The notes: generated by a model not told the origin, from the sequence alone. A DNA stretch of 64,000 bases from Fidelibacterota bacterium (GCA_947472795.1 CANJBL010000010.1:35761-99760); one strand, 5' to 3'. Shown: positions 44,561-54,705, numbered from the stretch's first letter. Translations and numbers: made by a program.

Positions 44561-44598
44561 AAAAAAAATAGCCGGCCGTTCTAGCCTGAGAACGGCCG
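44561..44598 (-). terminator. Rho-independent terminator of parC
   Basis: Perfect 10-bp stem: on the plus strand CGGCCGTTCT (44573-44582) and AGAACGGCCG (44589-44598) with a 6-base loop. On the minus strand the stem is followed by GCTATTTTTTTT. It overlaps the last codons and stop of parC. A 13-base direct repeat TAGCCTGAGAACG (44526-44538 and 44582-44594) is also present. Confidence 0.88.
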
Positions 44599-46881
44599 AT
44601 CTTCGCGGCTGAAGCCTTTGGGCGGCAGGCGACCCGCTTGCGCGCGTTCGCCGACCCAGTCCTTCAAATCCGTTTCCGTGCGTTCGCGGTCGCCGGAATT
44701 CCAAGTCAGGCCTTCCTTCAGATTGAAGACCTTAGCGTCAGCAGTGCCGCCGTCCTTGTAACGCTGGAAGATCACGCCGCGTCCGCGCGCCATCTCGGGC
44801 ACTTCCTTCAGCGGGAAGATGAGCAGCTTGCGATTGTCACCGATGATGGCAACGGAATCCGCTGGTTTGCCGCCCAGCAAGTCGGAGCCCGTACCCGCCG
44901 TGCCAGGAATCGGCGCGCACACGCGGCCCTTCTCACCGTCGGCGAGATTGAGCGACTGCTTGCCGTTCTTGGTCTGGGCGACGACTTGCTCGGCCTGCAC
45001 AATGAACCCACGGCCTACGCTGGAGACCACCAGGAATTTCTGCTCACTCGCATAAACCCACATGCCGACAATGTCGGCATCGTTAGGCAGGTCGACCATC
45101 AGGCGAATGGGCTCGCCAAAGCCGCGGCCCGGCGGCAAGCGGTCCGCCGCCACCGTATAGAAACGCCCGTCAGAGGCGAACATCAGCAGCTTGTCCGTCG
45201 ATTGCGCCTTCACGGCCGCCCGGAAAGCATCGCCTTCCTTGAACTTGAGATCGCCGCCGCCGCTGACAACCTCGTCCTTGTGGCCCTTCATCGCCCTGAT
45301 CCATCCCTTCTGCGTCAGGATGATGGTGACGGGTTCCTTCTCCACCAATTGCTCGATAGGCACAACAACAGCCGAAGGCGCATCACCCAGTTCCGTGCGC
45401 CGTTTGCCGAGCACGGTCTTCTGGCCGAATTTGTCTTTCGCTTCCTTGATCTGCCAGGCGATGATCTTCCAGCGCTTGTCCTCGTCCTTCAGAAGCGCGT
45501 TGATCTCTTTCTTCTCTTCGCTGAGCTTGCCGTGCTCGCCTTTGATTTCCATCTCTTCCAGCTTGCGCAGAGAGCGCAGCCGCATATTAAGGATGCCTTC
45601 CGCCTGCACGTCGCTCAGGCTGAAACGCTTCATCAATTTTGGCTTGGGCTCGTCCTCGGTGCGGATGATATGGATCACCGCATCCAGATTGAGATAGGCG
45701 ATCAAGTAGCCTTCCAGCATCTCCAGCCGGTGCACGATCTGCCCCAGCCGGTGCTTGGAGCGGCGCACCAACACCACCTGCCGGTGATCCAGATAGGCCT
45801 GCAGCACTTCGCGCAGGTCCATGACCCTGGGAATGCCATCCGCGCCGAGCACATTCATATTGAGGCCGAAGCGCACTTCCAGATCGGTCTGGCGGAACAG
45901 CTGTTCCATCAATTGCTCGGCATCAACCGTGCGCGACTTGGGCTCCAGAATGACGCGCACCTCTTCCGTGGACTCATCGCGGATGTCAGCCAGGAACGGC
46001 AGCTTCTTTTCGTCCATCAGCGCGGCCACGCGCTCGATGAGTTTCGATTTCTGTACCTGGTATGGAATTTCCGTGATGATGATCTGGTACTGGCCGTGGC
46101 TCAGCTTTTCCTCGCGCCACTTGGCGCGCAGGCGCAAGGAACCGCGCCCCGTGCGGTAGGCCTCCACGATGGTCTCGCGGTTCTCCACCAGCACGCCGCC
46201 CGTGGGGAAATCCGGCCCGGGCATCAAGTCGATCAGCGTGCCGATCTGCGCCTTAGGCGTCTTGATGAGATGCAGCAGCGCGTCACATACCTCGCCTACA
46301 TTGTGCGGCGGGATATTGGTCGCCATGCCCACCGCGATCCCCGACGAGCCATTCGCCAGCAGGTTCGGCACCGCCGCCGGCATCACCACCGGCTCGCTCT
46401 CTTCGCCGTCATAGGTGGGGCGCAGATCGACGGCGTCTTCATCCAGGCCGTCCATCAGCGCTTGCGCGAATTCCGTCAGGCGCGCTTCGGTGTATCGCAT
46501 GGCGGCAGCATTATCGCCGTCGATGTTGCCGAAGTTGCCTTGGCCTTCCACCAGCGGATAGCGCACCGCGAATTCCTGGGCCAAGCGTACCAGCGCGTCA
46601 TAGACCGAGGTATCGCCGTGCGGGTGATACTTACCGATGACGTCACCGACCACGCGCGCGCATTTCTTGAATCCGCCGGATGGGTCCAGCTTCAATTGAC
46701 GCATGGCGTAGAGCAGGCGCCGGTGCACGGGCTTCAGGCCGTCGCGCACATCGGGCAGCGAACGCGACACAATGGTCGACAGCGCGTAAGCCAGATACCG
46801 CTCACCCAGAGCCTTATCCAAAGGCGTGGGGATGATGGTCTCGGCGCGCGCGGGCAACGGTGCTTTGGGTGACTTGGCCAT
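44581..46881 (-). CDS. parC: DNA topoisomerase IV subunit A
   Basis: 766 residues from ATG 46881 ([17 protein letters not shown]); an upstream ATG at 46968 adds 29 Arg-rich residues unlike ParC. The 5' part holds [36 protein letters not shown] and the catalytic-Tyr motif AMRYTEARL. The [20 protein letters not shown] and [15 protein letters not shown] segments are ParC-like, and the C-terminal beta-pinwheel is shorter than in GyrA. With ParE (elsewhere) it decatenates daughter chromosomes. It lies at the end of the recO-era cluster strand and carries its own terminator. Confidence 0.94.
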   Translation of the reverse strand: MAKSPKAPLPARAETIIPTPLDKALGERYLAYALSTIVSRSLPDVRDGLKPVHRRLLYAMRQLKLDPSGGFKKCARVVGDVIGKYHPHGDTSVYDALVRLAQEFAVRYPLVEGQGNFGNIDGDNAAAMRYTEARLTEFAQALMDGLDEDAVDLRPTYDGEESEPVVMPAAVPNLLANGSSGIAVGMATNIPPHNVGEVCDALLHLIKTPKAQIGTLIDLMPGPDFPTGGVLVENRETIVEAYRTGRGSLRLRAKWREEKLSHGQYQIIITEIPYQVQKSKLIERVAALMDEKKLPFLADIRDESTEEVRVILEPKSRTVDAEQLMEQLFRQTDLEVRFGLNMNVLGADGIPRVMDLREVLQAYLDHRQVVLVRRSKHRLGQIVHRLEMLEGYLIAYLNLDAVIHIIRTEDEPKPKLMKRFSLSDVQAEGILNMRLRSLRKLEEMEIKGEHGKLSEEKKEINALLKDEDKRWKIIAWQIKEAKDKFGQKTVLGKRRTELGDAPSAVVVPIEQLVEKEPVTIILTQKGWIRAMKGHKDEVVSGGGDLKFKEGDAFRAAVKAQSTDKLLMFASDGRFYTVAADRLPPGRGFGEPIRLMVDLPNDADIVGMWVYASEQKFLVVSSVGRGFIVQAEQVVAQTKNGKQSLNLADGEKGRVCAPIPGTAGTGSDLLGGKPADSVAIIGDNRKLLIFPLKEVPEMARGRGVIFQRYKDGGTADAKVFNLKEGLTWNSGDRERTETDLKDWVGERAQAGRLPPKGFSREDRPFSG

Positions 46882-47018
46882 GGGTCTCGAAACGCGACTC
46901 TTCTTAAAGCGGGTCTTACGCCGGGCGCGCGCAGCATAAGCACGCAGCCCGGAAAGTCCACTAGCCATAGTATGTCAGTTGCAAAAGCCGCTCAACACGT
47001 CGCGTTTCGGCGTGCGTT

Positions 47019-47741
47019 TTAGCTAAATCGCGCGGCGAATCGCTCACGGGAGGACGGTAGCTCCTGGCTGTGCGGGCGAAAGACATGGGTCTCGAAGAAA
47101 TGCCGCGTGAGCGCCAAACCTTGCGCGATCTCGGTGGGGCCCTGCGCCGTCGCCGCCTCCTCCCGCAAGAAAGCCGGCAAGGTCAGCAGCCGTGAGAGGT
47201 ACGGCTCCGCCGCCGCCCGCGACACTGCCCGGCCCGAGCGCGGCGAGACGTGGCTCAAGTCTTCCGTCACACCCGTGACGGCGCATGCGGAAAGGTCGAG
47301 CCCATATCCCATGTCGCGCAACAGGCCCAACTCCCACAACACATACTCCGCTTCCCATCCCGGCACGCCCAGATGTTCGAGTAAATGCAATGTATGGCGA
47401 AACACCGCCCCATGCGGCTCGCGCTCCGGCAACGTGGCTTCTGCCATGGCGCACATGGCCGAAAGCCCTGCCAGCAGATCGGCGGCGATCATGGCTTCGG
47501 CTGCGAAGGCCCTGGCACTCTCCAGGGTGAAGGTGCCCAGTTGCTCGTCCAGGCGCGCGCGCCACCAGGCTTTCACCAGATTACCCTGCTGCAGCATGGC
47601 ACGCCCGCCTTTGCCCGATCCGCCTTTGACGATACCGGCGTGGCGGCCCTGCTTCTCTGTCAGCAACGTGATGATGGCATCGTGCTCACCGAAGCGGCGA
47701 ACCGCGAGGATGATGCCCTGGTCTTCCCAATTTACCGCCAT
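47019..47741 (-). CDS. recO: DNA repair protein RecO
   Basis: 240 residues from ATG 47741 (MAVNWEDQGIILAVRRFGEHD). It helps RecR load RecA on SSB-coated DNA. RecO's N-terminal OB fold is visible (IILAVRRFGEHDAIITLLTEKQGRHAGIVKGG), then the helical domain (EYVLWELGLLRDMGYGLDLSACAVTG) and the C-terminal RFAARFS. Its start lies 10 bases after the stop of the small membrane-protein gene. The longer frame to 47780 overlaps that gene. Confidence 0.93.
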   Translation of the reverse strand: MAVNWEDQGIILAVRRFGEHDAIITLLTEKQGRHAGIVKGGSGKGGRAMLQQGNLVKAWWRARLDEQLGTFTLESARAFAAEAMIAADLLAGLSAMCAMAEATLPEREPHGAVFRHTLHLLEHLGVPGWEAEYVLWELGLLRDMGYGLDLSACAVTGVTEDLSHVSPRSGRAVSRAAAEPYLSRLLTLPAFLREEAATAQGPTEIAQGLALTRHFFETHVFRPHSQELPSSRERFAARFS

Positions 47742-47751
47742 GAGGCAGGGT

Positions 47752-47922
47752 TTACTTGAAGCGCATGAAGAAGACGGCAATGCCCATGATGGCGCCGGCG
47801 ATACCTAAAAACATCGCCAAGTAATCAGCCGCCTTCAGAGGCAGTTGCTGACCGCGCCGGATCGCGAGGAACGCGAGAGCAGCAACGCCTATCAGAAAAG
47901 AAGCAACGCCGAAAACTCTCAC
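47752..47922 (-). CDS. Small two-helix membrane protein between era and recO
   Basis: 56 residues from GTG at 47922 (MRVFGVASFLIGVAALAFLA). The first hydrophobic helix is FGVASFLIGVAALAFLAI, then a basic/polar turn (RRGQQLPLKAAD), then a second helix YLAMFLGIAGAIMGIAVFFM ending in RFK. A GAGG site lies seven bases before this GTG; a GTG two codons earlier (47928) is the alternative. It fits exactly between the era stop and the recO start on the same strand, so it is likely a genuine gene of this operon. No family is recognised. Confidence 0.65.
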   Translation of the reverse strand: MRVFGVASFLIGVAALAFLAIRRGQQLPLKAADYLAMFLGIAGAIMGIAVFFMRFK

Positions 47923-47966
47923 GGACACGCCTCAATGATTGAATGCAGAAACGCATAAGACCGGAA

Positions 47967-48890
47967 TCAAGCGTTGAAGTCGAGCCCCCAGGCCGCATAG
48001 AGCCCGCGATCCTCAACCCAGCGCTCGTTAACCTTCACATGCAGGAAGAGATGCACGCGCCGCTCCAGCAGCGTTTCAAGCTCCATGCGTGACGAAGCGC
48101 CGATGGATCTGATGCGCTGCCCGCCATTGCCCAGCACAATGGGCCTGTGGCTTTCGCGGGTGACATAGATCACCTGCTCAATGCGCACGCTGCCGTCGGC
48201 CTTTTCTTCCCAGCTCTCCGTATCCACGGCGCAGGAATAAGGCAGTTCCTGGCGCAGGTTGAGGAACAGCTTCTCGCGCGTGATCTCGGCAGCCAGCATA
48301 CGCACCGGCATATCGGAGACATCATCTTCAGGAAACATCCACGGGCCTTCGGGCATCATCGTGGCAAGGCGGTCGCGTAAATGGTCCAACCCATCGCCTG
48401 TTAGTGCCGAGATCATGAATATCTCCTCGAACACGCCCTCACCATTCAGCCGTGCGGTCATCTCCAAAAGTTTGCCCTTGTCGGAAACATCTACTTTGTT
48501 CAGTGCAAGCAGCGCCTTCCGGCCCGAGGATTTGATATCGGCAATGATGCGCGGCGTATCGTCCTCGCGTTTGCTGGCGTCGATCACCAGCAGCACCACT
48601 TCCGCGTCCGCGGCCCCCGCCCATGCCGCCGCCACCATGGCGCGTTCCAGCCGTTTCTTTGGCTGGAAGATGCCGGGTGTATCCACAAACACCACCTGCG
48701 CTGCGTCGAACATCGCAATACCGCGCACGATGGTGCGTGTGGTCTGCACACGCGGCGAGACAATGCTCACCTTCGTGCCGACAAGCGCATTCACCAGTGT
48801 CGATTTTCCGGCGTTCGGCGCACCGATGACGGCAACAAAGCCGAAGCGCGTACTTACGTTTTGCGGTGATGTATCTTCAGTTTCGGTCAT
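47967..48890 (-). CDS. era: GTPase Era
   Basis: 307 residues. Ras-like GTPase with P-loop GAPNAGKST, switch II DTPGIFQPKKRLERAM and LLALNKVD, followed by the KH domain with IVLGNGGQRIRSIGASSRME. It binds the 3' end of 16S rRNA during 30S assembly. It overlaps rnc by 4 bases (ATGA), the standard rnc-era pair, and recO follows after the small membrane-protein gene. Confidence 0.97.
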   Translation of the reverse strand: MTETEDTSPQNVSTRFGFVAVIGAPNAGKSTLVNALVGTKVSIVSPRVQTTRTIVRGIAMFDAAQVVFVDTPGIFQPKKRLERAMVAAAWAGAADAEVVLLVIDASKREDDTPRIIADIKSSGRKALLALNKVDVSDKGKLLEMTARLNGEGVFEEIFMISALTGDGLDHLRDRLATMMPEGPWMFPEDDVSDMPVRMLAAEITREKLFLNLRQELPYSCAVDTESWEEKADGSVRIEQVIYVTRESHRPIVLGNGGQRIRSIGASSRMELETLLERRVHLFLHVKVNERWVEDRGLYAAWGLDFNA

Positions 48891-49591
48891 AAAGCATCCG
48901 GTAATATGGCCAGCAGCTCTGTCGCTGCGACCTGCGTGGCAAGGCGCTTGGTGCGTCCCTGCCCGCGTTTTTCTGGAAATCCCTGCACCATCACCGTCAT
49001 GGTGAACGATGGTGCATGCGCCGGCCCTGCCGACTCAATCACTTTATATTCCGGCAATGGCAAGCCGCGCCCTTGGGCCCATTCCTGCAAAGCGGTCTTG
49101 GCATCTTTCGGCGGCGAAAGGTCCGCGCGCATCAATGTATCCCAATGCGCCGAAATGAAAGGCTCCGCCGCCGCTAAGCCGCCGTCGAGAAAAAGCGCAC
49201 CGATGATCGCCTCGCAAGCATCCGCCAGCACGCTGGGCTCGGCGAGATCGATGCGGTGACCCTTGGCCACTTTCAAATAGGTGCTGAGTTTCAACGTGGC
49301 CGCCACTTGCGCCAGTGTCGGCGCGCTGACCAGCGCAGCCAGGCGCGGCGCAAGCTCGCCTTCGTCCTCATCCGGAAATTCGCGTAAAAGCTTGTCGGCG
49401 ATCACCAGCCCCAGCACGCGGTCACCCAGGAATTCCAGGCGCTCGTTGCCGTCCACCGGCGAGACGACCTGGCCTTTGGCGGGCGCACCCAGGGCTCCGC
49501 GATGGGTCAAGGCGCGCGCAAGCAAGCCCTCATCGGCGAAGTTGTGTCCGAGTGTCTTTTCCAGGGGATGCGGTGCCGGGCGGTCAGTCAT
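48887..49591 (-). CDS. rnc: Ribonuclease III
   Basis: 234 residues. The N-terminal endonuclease domain has NERLEFLGDRVLGLVIADKL and SVLADACEAIIGALFLDGG, holding the metal-binding acidic residues, and the C-terminal dsRNA-binding domain spans ALQEWAQGRGLPLPEYKVIE to RLATQVAATELLAIL. It processes rRNA precursors. It is 33 bases from lepB and overlaps era. Length is normal. Confidence 0.97.
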   Translation of the reverse strand: MTDRPAPHPLEKTLGHNFADEGLLARALTHRGALGAPAKGQVVSPVDGNERLEFLGDRVLGLVIADKLLREFPDEDEGELAPRLAALVSAPTLAQVAATLKLSTYLKVAKGHRIDLAEPSVLADACEAIIGALFLDGGLAAAEPFISAHWDTLMRADLSPPKDAKTALQEWAQGRGLPLPEYKVIESAGPAHAPSFTMTVMVQGFPEKRGQGRTKRLATQVAATELLAILPDAL

Positions 49592-49624
49592 GCGCGGACC
49601 AAACCACGCTAAGGTTCATCACGC

Positions 49625-50398
49625 TCAGTTGATTCCGCTGAAGAGGCGGTTGAAGCGAATGGCGAAGGGCCACTTCCATATTTCCCAAATGGAAGCGCTG
49701 CCATCCGTCGAGAAGAACAGGAACTCGGCGCGGCCCACAAGGTTCTCTGCCGGCACCGGGCCCACGTCGGCGCGGCTATCGACGGAATTGTCGCGATTGT
49801 CGCCCATCATGAAGTAGCAGCCGGGCGGCACTTCGAATTCGGCGGTGTTGTCCAGGCGACGGTTGTCGCCTTCCTCGTAGATGTCATGCACTTTTCCGCC
49901 GGGCAGCGTTTCCTTGTAGTGGATCGGGCGGCGGATATTCCCATCGGTGTCGCGGTAGGCAACCTCGTCCACCTTCTCGCGCTCGATCAGCTGGCCATTG
50001 ATGAACAGGCGGCCGTCCTGCATGCGCACTTTGTCGCCCGGCAGACCGATGAGGCGTTTGATGTAGTCCGTCTTGCCGTCCGACGGCAACTTGAACACGA
50101 TGACGTCGCCGCGCTTGGGCTCGCGCTCGAAAATGCGGCCCGAGAACGGGATCAGGCTGAAGGGCACCGAGTGCTTGCTGTAGCCGTAGGAGTATTTGGA
50201 GACGAATAGGTAATCGCCCACCAGCAGCGTCGGAATCATGGAGCCCGAGGGAATATTGAACGGCTCGAACAGGAAAGTGCGGATCACCAGCGCCACGATC
50301 AGGGTATAGACGACCGTACGCACGGTTTCGCCAAACCCCTCCTGCTTCTTGGTCGCGGCGGTGGCGGGGGAAATAACCGTGGAGCCGGGTTTGTTCAT
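49625..50398 (-). CDS. lepB: Signal peptidase I
   Basis: 257 residues. One N-terminal helix (VVYTLIVALVIRTFLFEPF) precedes the catalytic Ser in NIPSGSMIPTLLVGD and the Lys in GKTDYIKRLIGLPGDKV. The ending MMGDNRDNSVDSRADVGPV (box E) is the SipS/LepB signature. It removes signal peptides in the periplasm. The order acpS-lepB-rnc-era is typical. The 111 bases before it (50399-50509) contain no gene. Confidence 0.97.
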   Translation of the reverse strand: MNKPGSTVISPATAATKKQEGFGETVRTVVYTLIVALVIRTFLFEPFNIPSGSMIPTLLVGDYLFVSKYSYGYSKHSVPFSLIPFSGRIFEREPKRGDVIVFKLPSDGKTDYIKRLIGLPGDKVRMQDGRLFINGQLIEREKVDEVAYRDTDGNIRRPIHYKETLPGGKVHDIYEEGDNRRLDNTAEFEVPPGCYFMMGDNRDNSVDSRADVGPVPAENLVGRAEFLFFSTDGSASIWEIWKWPFAIRFNRLFSGIN

Positions 50399-50509
50399 GT
50401 CTGCCGGGAATTTAGAGGGGCCGTGTTGGGCGGATGAAGCCAGCGGAGCCCTCTAAAGTCAAGGGAATCAGCCAGTATCAGAGCTGATATCAGCCGGGCC
50501 TCAGGCCGT

Positions 50510-50926
50510 TTAGGCCTTATCCGGGACCGCCGAGATAATCACAGTGGCTTCGGCCATGGGATATTCATCGGTGATGGTCAAATCTACCTGGGCACGCATC
50601 CCGGGCGGCGTTAACGCCGCCAGCCGGGCGGCAGCGCCTCCCGTCATGACGACCGTTGGCTTGCCGCTGGGCAGATTAACCACCCCAAGGTCGCGCCAAT
50701 AGATGCCGGCGCGGAATCCGGTACCCAAGGCCTTCGATGCCGCTTCTTTTGCGGCATAGCGCTTGGCCAGCGTCGCGGCATAACTATTGCCCGCACCCTT
50801 GCGCCGCTCGGCCTTGGCTTGCTCGACCTCGGTGTAGATCCGTTGGATGAAGCGGTCGCCAAACCGGGCCAGCGTGCTTTCAATGCGGCGGATATCGATC
50901 AAGTCGTTGCCGATGCCAAGGATCAT
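50510..50926 (-). CDS. acpS: Holo-[acyl-carrier-protein] synthase
   Basis: 138 residues from ATG 50926 ([20 protein letters not shown]). It attaches the 4'-phosphopantetheine arm to [16 protein letters not shown] and [17 protein letters not shown] are the two family motifs, with the metal-binding Asp and Glu. It begins 10 bases after pdxJ stops, so the two are one unit. A longer frame up to 51016 overlaps pdxJ. Confidence 0.96.
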   Translation of the reverse strand: MILGIGNDLIDIRRIESTLARFGDRFIQRIYTEVEQAKAERRKGAGNSYAATLAKRYAAKEAASKALGTGFRAGIYWRDLGVVNLPSGKPTVVMTGGAAARLAALTPPGMRAQVDLTITDEYPMAEATVIISAVPDKA

Positions 50927-50936
50927 GCCGGTGCTC

Positions 50937-51701
50937 TTATGCCTTTGCCGCGCGCCGCGTTCGGGCGCCGCGCGCCAAATCCATAGCCGCGCGCATGCTG
51001 CGAATGGCGGCGTCAAAGCCGATGAAGATCGCCTCGCCCACCAGGAAGTGCCCGATATTCAATTCCGCCAGGGTCTGTATAGCCGCTATCGGTCCTACCG
51101 TGTCATAGCCCAGGCCATGACCCGCATGACATTCCAAGCCGATCATCTCGGCGTGGGTCGCCGCCGCCTGCAGGCGTTTCAATTGGTGCTCACGTTCGGG
51201 CCCGGGCGGCACTTCACAGTACGAGCCGGTGTGTAATTCCACTACCGGCGCACCGATTTGCTTGGCCGCATCCAATTGCGCGACGTCAGCCTCGATGAAC
51301 ATGGACACACGAATGCCCGCATCCACCAGCTTGCGCACATAGGGTTCTAGACTCTTTCGCGCGCCCGCTACGTCCAAGCCACCCTCGGTGGTGCGCTCTT
51401 GACGCTTCTCCGGCACGATACAGGCCGCATGCGGCTTGTGACGCAAAGCAATCGCCAGCATCTCTTCCGTCGCCGCCATTTCCAGGTTCAATGGAATCTT
51501 CAGCTCGTTCATGAGCCGTGCGATATCTGTGTCCGAGATATGCCGCCGGTCTTCACGCAAGTGCGCCGTGATCCCGTCGGCTCCCGCCGCCGCCGCCATC
51601 AAGGCCGCGCGCACCGGATCAGGATGCACACCGCCGCGCGCGTTGCGCACAGTCGCCACGTGATCAACGTTCACGCCGAGGCGCAAAGCTCGCACCGTCA
51701 T
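50937..51701 (-). CDS. pdxJ: Pyridoxine 5'-phosphate synthase
   Basis: 254 residues. TIM-barrel enzyme forming pyridoxine phosphate from DXP and an aminoketone. [53 protein letters not shown] [16 protein letters not shown] and [10 protein letters not shown] are diagnostic, and the C-terminal [20 protein letters not shown] is complete. It overlaps the DUF2062 gene by 4 bases and is followed by acpS. Confidence 0.97.
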   Translation of the reverse strand: MTVRALRLGVNVDHVATVRNARGGVHPDPVRAALMAAAAGADGITAHLREDRRHISDTDIARLMNELKIPLNLEMAATEEMLAIALRHKPHAACIVPEKRQERTTEGGLDVAGARKSLEPYVRKLVDAGIRVSMFIEADVAQLDAAKQIGAPVVELHTGSYCEVPPGPEREHQLKRLQAAATHAEMIGLECHAGHGLGYDTVGPIAAIQTLAELNIGHFLVGEAIFIGFDAAIRSMRAAMDLARGARTRRAAKA

Positions 51702-52303
51702 ACGTCTGTCCCCGCGGGCGGCATTGTTACGCCGGGCGGATGCGTCTTCTCAAGCCGACGCTCCACGCGCCGTTTGTGCACGCGTTCCAGCACCGGCACC
51801 AGCGCAAAGTACGACGTCAATCCCGCGACGATCCCCATTGGAACGCTTCCCACCAGCATCGGCCAGAAGACCGGCCAAACTTCTCTCACGAACATATCCC
51901 AGTTCAGTTGCAAGGTGGATTCCGTAAGTCCCTTGAACATGCGGATGAAGTTGGGCGGCCGGTGCGTGCCCAACCCGCTTATCATCGTGCCCACGTAGTA
52001 AGAGCCGTACCACAGCGGCGGCGCTGTCCACGGATTGGCCACCTGCGCGCCCAGAACAGCGGCGAAAATATTTCCGCGCAAAGCCCAGGCGATCAATCCG
52101 GCGGTGACAATATGGGTGCCGTACAGCGGCGTCATGGCGATGGCCGCGCCGACAGCAAACCCCGCCGCGATGCTCGATGGCGTTCCGGGGATGCGCTGCA
52201 GACGGTGCCAGAAATAAACGACGGTCCGCCGCCACCCCATGCGTGGCCAGAACAGGCGTCCTAGGCGGGTGGGAAAGGAAAGTTTGTGGCGACGTTGAAA
52301 CAT
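51698..52303 (-). CDS. DUF2062 family membrane protein
   Basis: 201 residues from ATG 52303 (MFQRRHKLSFPTRLGRLFWP). Helices around AAGFAVGAAIAMTPLYGTHIV and ALRGNIFAAVLGAQVANPWT show the DUF2062 signature (G-x-x-x-A-x-x-P near the first helix, N-P-x-T later). Three or four membrane segments are likely. Function unknown, though it is regularly found near pdxJ in Alphaproteobacteria. It overlaps pdxJ by 4 bases. The longer frame upstream of 52303 has no sensible N-terminus. Confidence 0.87.
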   Translation of the reverse strand: MFQRRHKLSFPTRLGRLFWPRMGWRRTVVYFWHRLQRIPGTPSSIAAGFAVGAAIAMTPLYGTHIVTAGLIAWALRGNIFAAVLGAQVANPWTAPPLWYGSYYVGTMISGLGTHRPPNFIRMFKGLTESTLQLNWDMFVREVWPVFWPMLVGSVPMGIVAGLTSYFALVPVLERVHKRRVERRLEKTHPPGVTMPPAGTDV

Positions 52304-52452
52304 GGCGGAGATATTGCTTGGGTTCTGCGGCGGTGCAAGGGGAAAGCCGTGACAAAGCCCGCAATTCCCGTCTTGCCAAGCTGAAGTGGAACTAAACCTG
52401 CGGGTGCGCCGTTCTAGGGATGATCTGCAACCCACTTTTTCGCGAGGTTTCC

Positions 52453-52530
52453 ATGCGCGGCGGACTTTTGTGGCTTCTGGGCATTCCCCTTCCCGTGATC
52501 ATTTTGCTCTATCTCTTCCACATCATCTAA
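52453..52530 (+). CDS. 25-residue single-helix membrane protein
   Basis: MRGGLLWLLGIPLPVIILLY then LFHII: one hydrophobic helix with a Pro-kinked centre (GIPLPV). A GAGG lies five to eight bases before the ATG. It sits between the DUF2062 and relA genes on the opposite strand and ends 12 bases from the relA stop. Tiny proteins of this type (M-x-x-LLWLLGIP-PIIIL pattern) recur in Alphaproteobacteria as unnamed small membrane proteins, from memory and not from a search. Function unknown. Confidence 0.6.
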   Translation: MRGGLLWLLGIPLPVIILLYLFHII

Positions 52531-52542
52531 CGCCAAAGCTCT

Positions 52543-54705
52543 CTACCGCCGCGCCCGCTCCACGGAATTGATGGCGGGCGTGGCGCGCAGGGCGGCGATG
52601 ATATGCGTGAGATGCTTCAGGCCTCTCACTTCGATATCCAGGCTCATTTCAAAAAAGTCTTTCGAGCGCTTTGATATCTTCAAATTGGAGATATTACCGA
52701 AGTTGCGCGCGATGACGGTCGAGAGCGCGCCCAGGCTTCCCGGTTCGTTGGCGACAACAAGATTGACGCGCCCGATGTGCGCGTCTTTGTCTTTATCCGC
52801 ATCCCAGGCAAGGTCGATCCAGCGCTGCGGCTGGTCGGCGTAATCATCCAGTTTTTCACAGTCGATGGTGTGAACCTCGATCCCGCGCCCATCAGTAACG
52901 ATGCCGACGATACGGTCGCCGGGCAGCGGATGGCAGCACTCGGCTACATGCACGGCCATGCCCGGCGTCAGTCCGCGGATGGCAATGGCGCTGCCGTCGT
53001 GGCTCTGCCTAGCGCGCGCCTGCGACAAGTTGACGACGTTATCCTCGTTCTGCATCTGCACGCCGGGGTACACCGCCAACAGGACCTCGCGCCCGATCAG
53101 GCGCCCCTCGCCCACTTTGGCGTAGAGATCATCGATGGAATCCACGTCCATCTTCTCCAGGATGCCCTGCAGGCCTTTGTCCGTGAGGTCGAGACCTTCC
53201 TTGGTAAAGGCCTTCGCCAGAATCTCGTGACCAAGCTTGATGTATTCCGTGCGCGCTTCGGTGCGGATACGCCGGCGAATATGCGCGCGCGCCTTGCCTG
53301 TCACCACGAAGCCTTCCCATTCCGGCGATGGCTTTTGCGCTTTCGATGTCACCACTTCTACCTGATCGCCGTTCTGCAACCGCGTACGCAAAGGAACGAT
53401 GCGGCCATTTACCTTCACACCGACGCAGGTATTGCCTACCTCCGTGTGCACGGCGTAGGCGAAGTCCACGGCACTGGCGCCGCGCGGTAGTGCGATCAGA
53501 TCACCCTTCGGCGTGAAGCAGAACACCTGGTCATGGAACATCTCGAGCTTGGTGTGTTCCAAAAATTCTTGAGGCGACTGGGCGTGTTCCAGAATGTCCA
53601 CAAGTTCGCGTAGCCATGAATACTGGCGGCCTTCGACGGATTTCAGCGGCGTGCTCTCGTCGAAAAGATCCGAACCCTTGTAGCGCCAGTGCGCCGCCAC
53701 ACCGAGTTCGGCGATCTCGTGCATCTGGTGTGTGCGGATCTGGATTTCGATGCGGTGGCGTTGCGGACCGATGATGGACGTGTGCAGCGAGCGATAGCCG
53801 TTGCGCTTCGGCGTGGAAATGTAATCCTTGAAGCGCCCTGGCACTGTTGGATAGGAGGTGTGCACCACGCCCAGCACGCGGTAGCAGTCTTCCAACTTAT
53901 CGACCGTGACGCGGAAGGCCATGATGTCCGAGAGCTGCTCGAAGCTCACATCCTTGATCTGCATCTTGCGCCAGATGGAATAGGCCGTTTTCTCGCGCCC
54001 CGAGATATAACCCTCGATGCCGGCTTTGCGTAAGACCTGATCCAACTCGTCCATGATCTTCACGACAAGATCGCCGCCGTGAAGTTCCAGAAAGCGCAGG
54101 CGCGCGAGGACCGATGTGCGCGCTTCGGGGTACATCTCAGCGAACGCGAGGTCTTCCAGCTCGGTCTTCACTTCCTGCATGCCGATGCGCTCGGCCAACG
54201 GCGCGTAAATCTCCATGGTCTCCATGGCGATGGAACGGCGCTTGGCGGCGTCGGCGATGAAGTGCAGCGTGCGCATGTTGTGCAGGCGGTCTGCCAGCTT
54301 CACCAAGAGCACGCGGATATCCGCCGACATGGCGAGCACAAACTTGCGGAAGTTCTCCGCCTGCTTCTCCTCCATGTTCTGAATCTGAATGCGCGCGAGT
54401 TTGGTCACGCCGTCCACAAGACGCGCCACTTCGTCGCCGAACAAATCGCGCACGTCGTCCAACGTGGCATTCGTGTCCTCGACGATGTCGTGCAGCAGCG
54501 CTGTGACGATAGACGCGGTGTCGAGCTTGTAGTTGGTCAGGATGCCCGCCACTTCGATGGGATGCGAAAAATACGGGTCGCCCGAGGCTCGCTTCTGCAT
54601 GCCGTGCATCTTGGTGGCATAGACGTAGGCGCGGTTCAGCGCGTCCTCGTCGGCATCCGGGTCGTAGGACTTGACCCGTTCCACCAATTCGAATTGACGC
54701 ATCAT
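52543..54705 (-). CDS. rsh: Bifunctional (p)ppGpp synthase/hydrolase RelA/SpoT (Rsh)
   Basis: 720 residues, the single long RSH of Alphaproteobacteria. The HD hydrolase (about 25-170) has YFSHPIEVAGILTNYKLD and the HD pair in ALLHDIVEDTNATLDDV. The synthetase (about 230-350) has RFKDYISTPKRNGYRSLHTS. TGS (CFTPKGDLIALPRGASAVDF) and a C-terminal ACT domain follow. Both enzyme sites look intact, so it can make and degrade the alarmone. It is placed after rpoZ on the same strand, the usual order; a 15-base tandem duplication (54747-54776) lies just upstream of its start. Confidence 0.96.
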   Translation of the reverse strand: MMRQFELVERVKSYDPDADEDALNRAYVYATKMHGMQKRASGDPYFSHPIEVAGILTNYKLDTASIVTALLHDIVEDTNATLDDVRDLFGDEVARLVDGVTKLARIQIQNMEEKQAENFRKFVLAMSADIRVLLVKLADRLHNMRTLHFIADAAKRRSIAMETMEIYAPLAERIGMQEVKTELEDLAFAEMYPEARTSVLARLRFLELHGGDLVVKIMDELDQVLRKAGIEGYISGREKTAYSIWRKMQIKDVSFEQLSDIMAFRVTVDKLEDCYRVLGVVHTSYPTVPGRFKDYISTPKRNGYRSLHTSIIGPQRHRIEIQIRTHQMHEIAELGVAAHWRYKGSDLFDESTPLKSVEGRQYSWLRELVDILEHAQSPQEFLEHTKLEMFHDQVFCFTPKGDLIALPRGASAVDFAYAVHTEVGNTCVGVKVNGRIVPLRTRLQNGDQVEVVTSKAQKPSPEWEGFVVTGKARAHIRRRIRTEARTEYIKLGHEILAKAFTKEGLDLTDKGLQGILEKMDVDSIDDLYAKVGEGRLIGREVLLAVYPGVQMQNEDNVVNLSQARARQSHDGSAIAIRGLTPGMAVHVAECCHPLPGDRIVGIVTDGRGIEVHTIDCEKLDDYADQPQRWIDLAWDADKDKDAHIGRVNLVVANEPGSLGALSTVIARNFGNISNLKISKRSKDFFEMSLDIEVRGLKHLTHIIAALRATPAINSVERARR

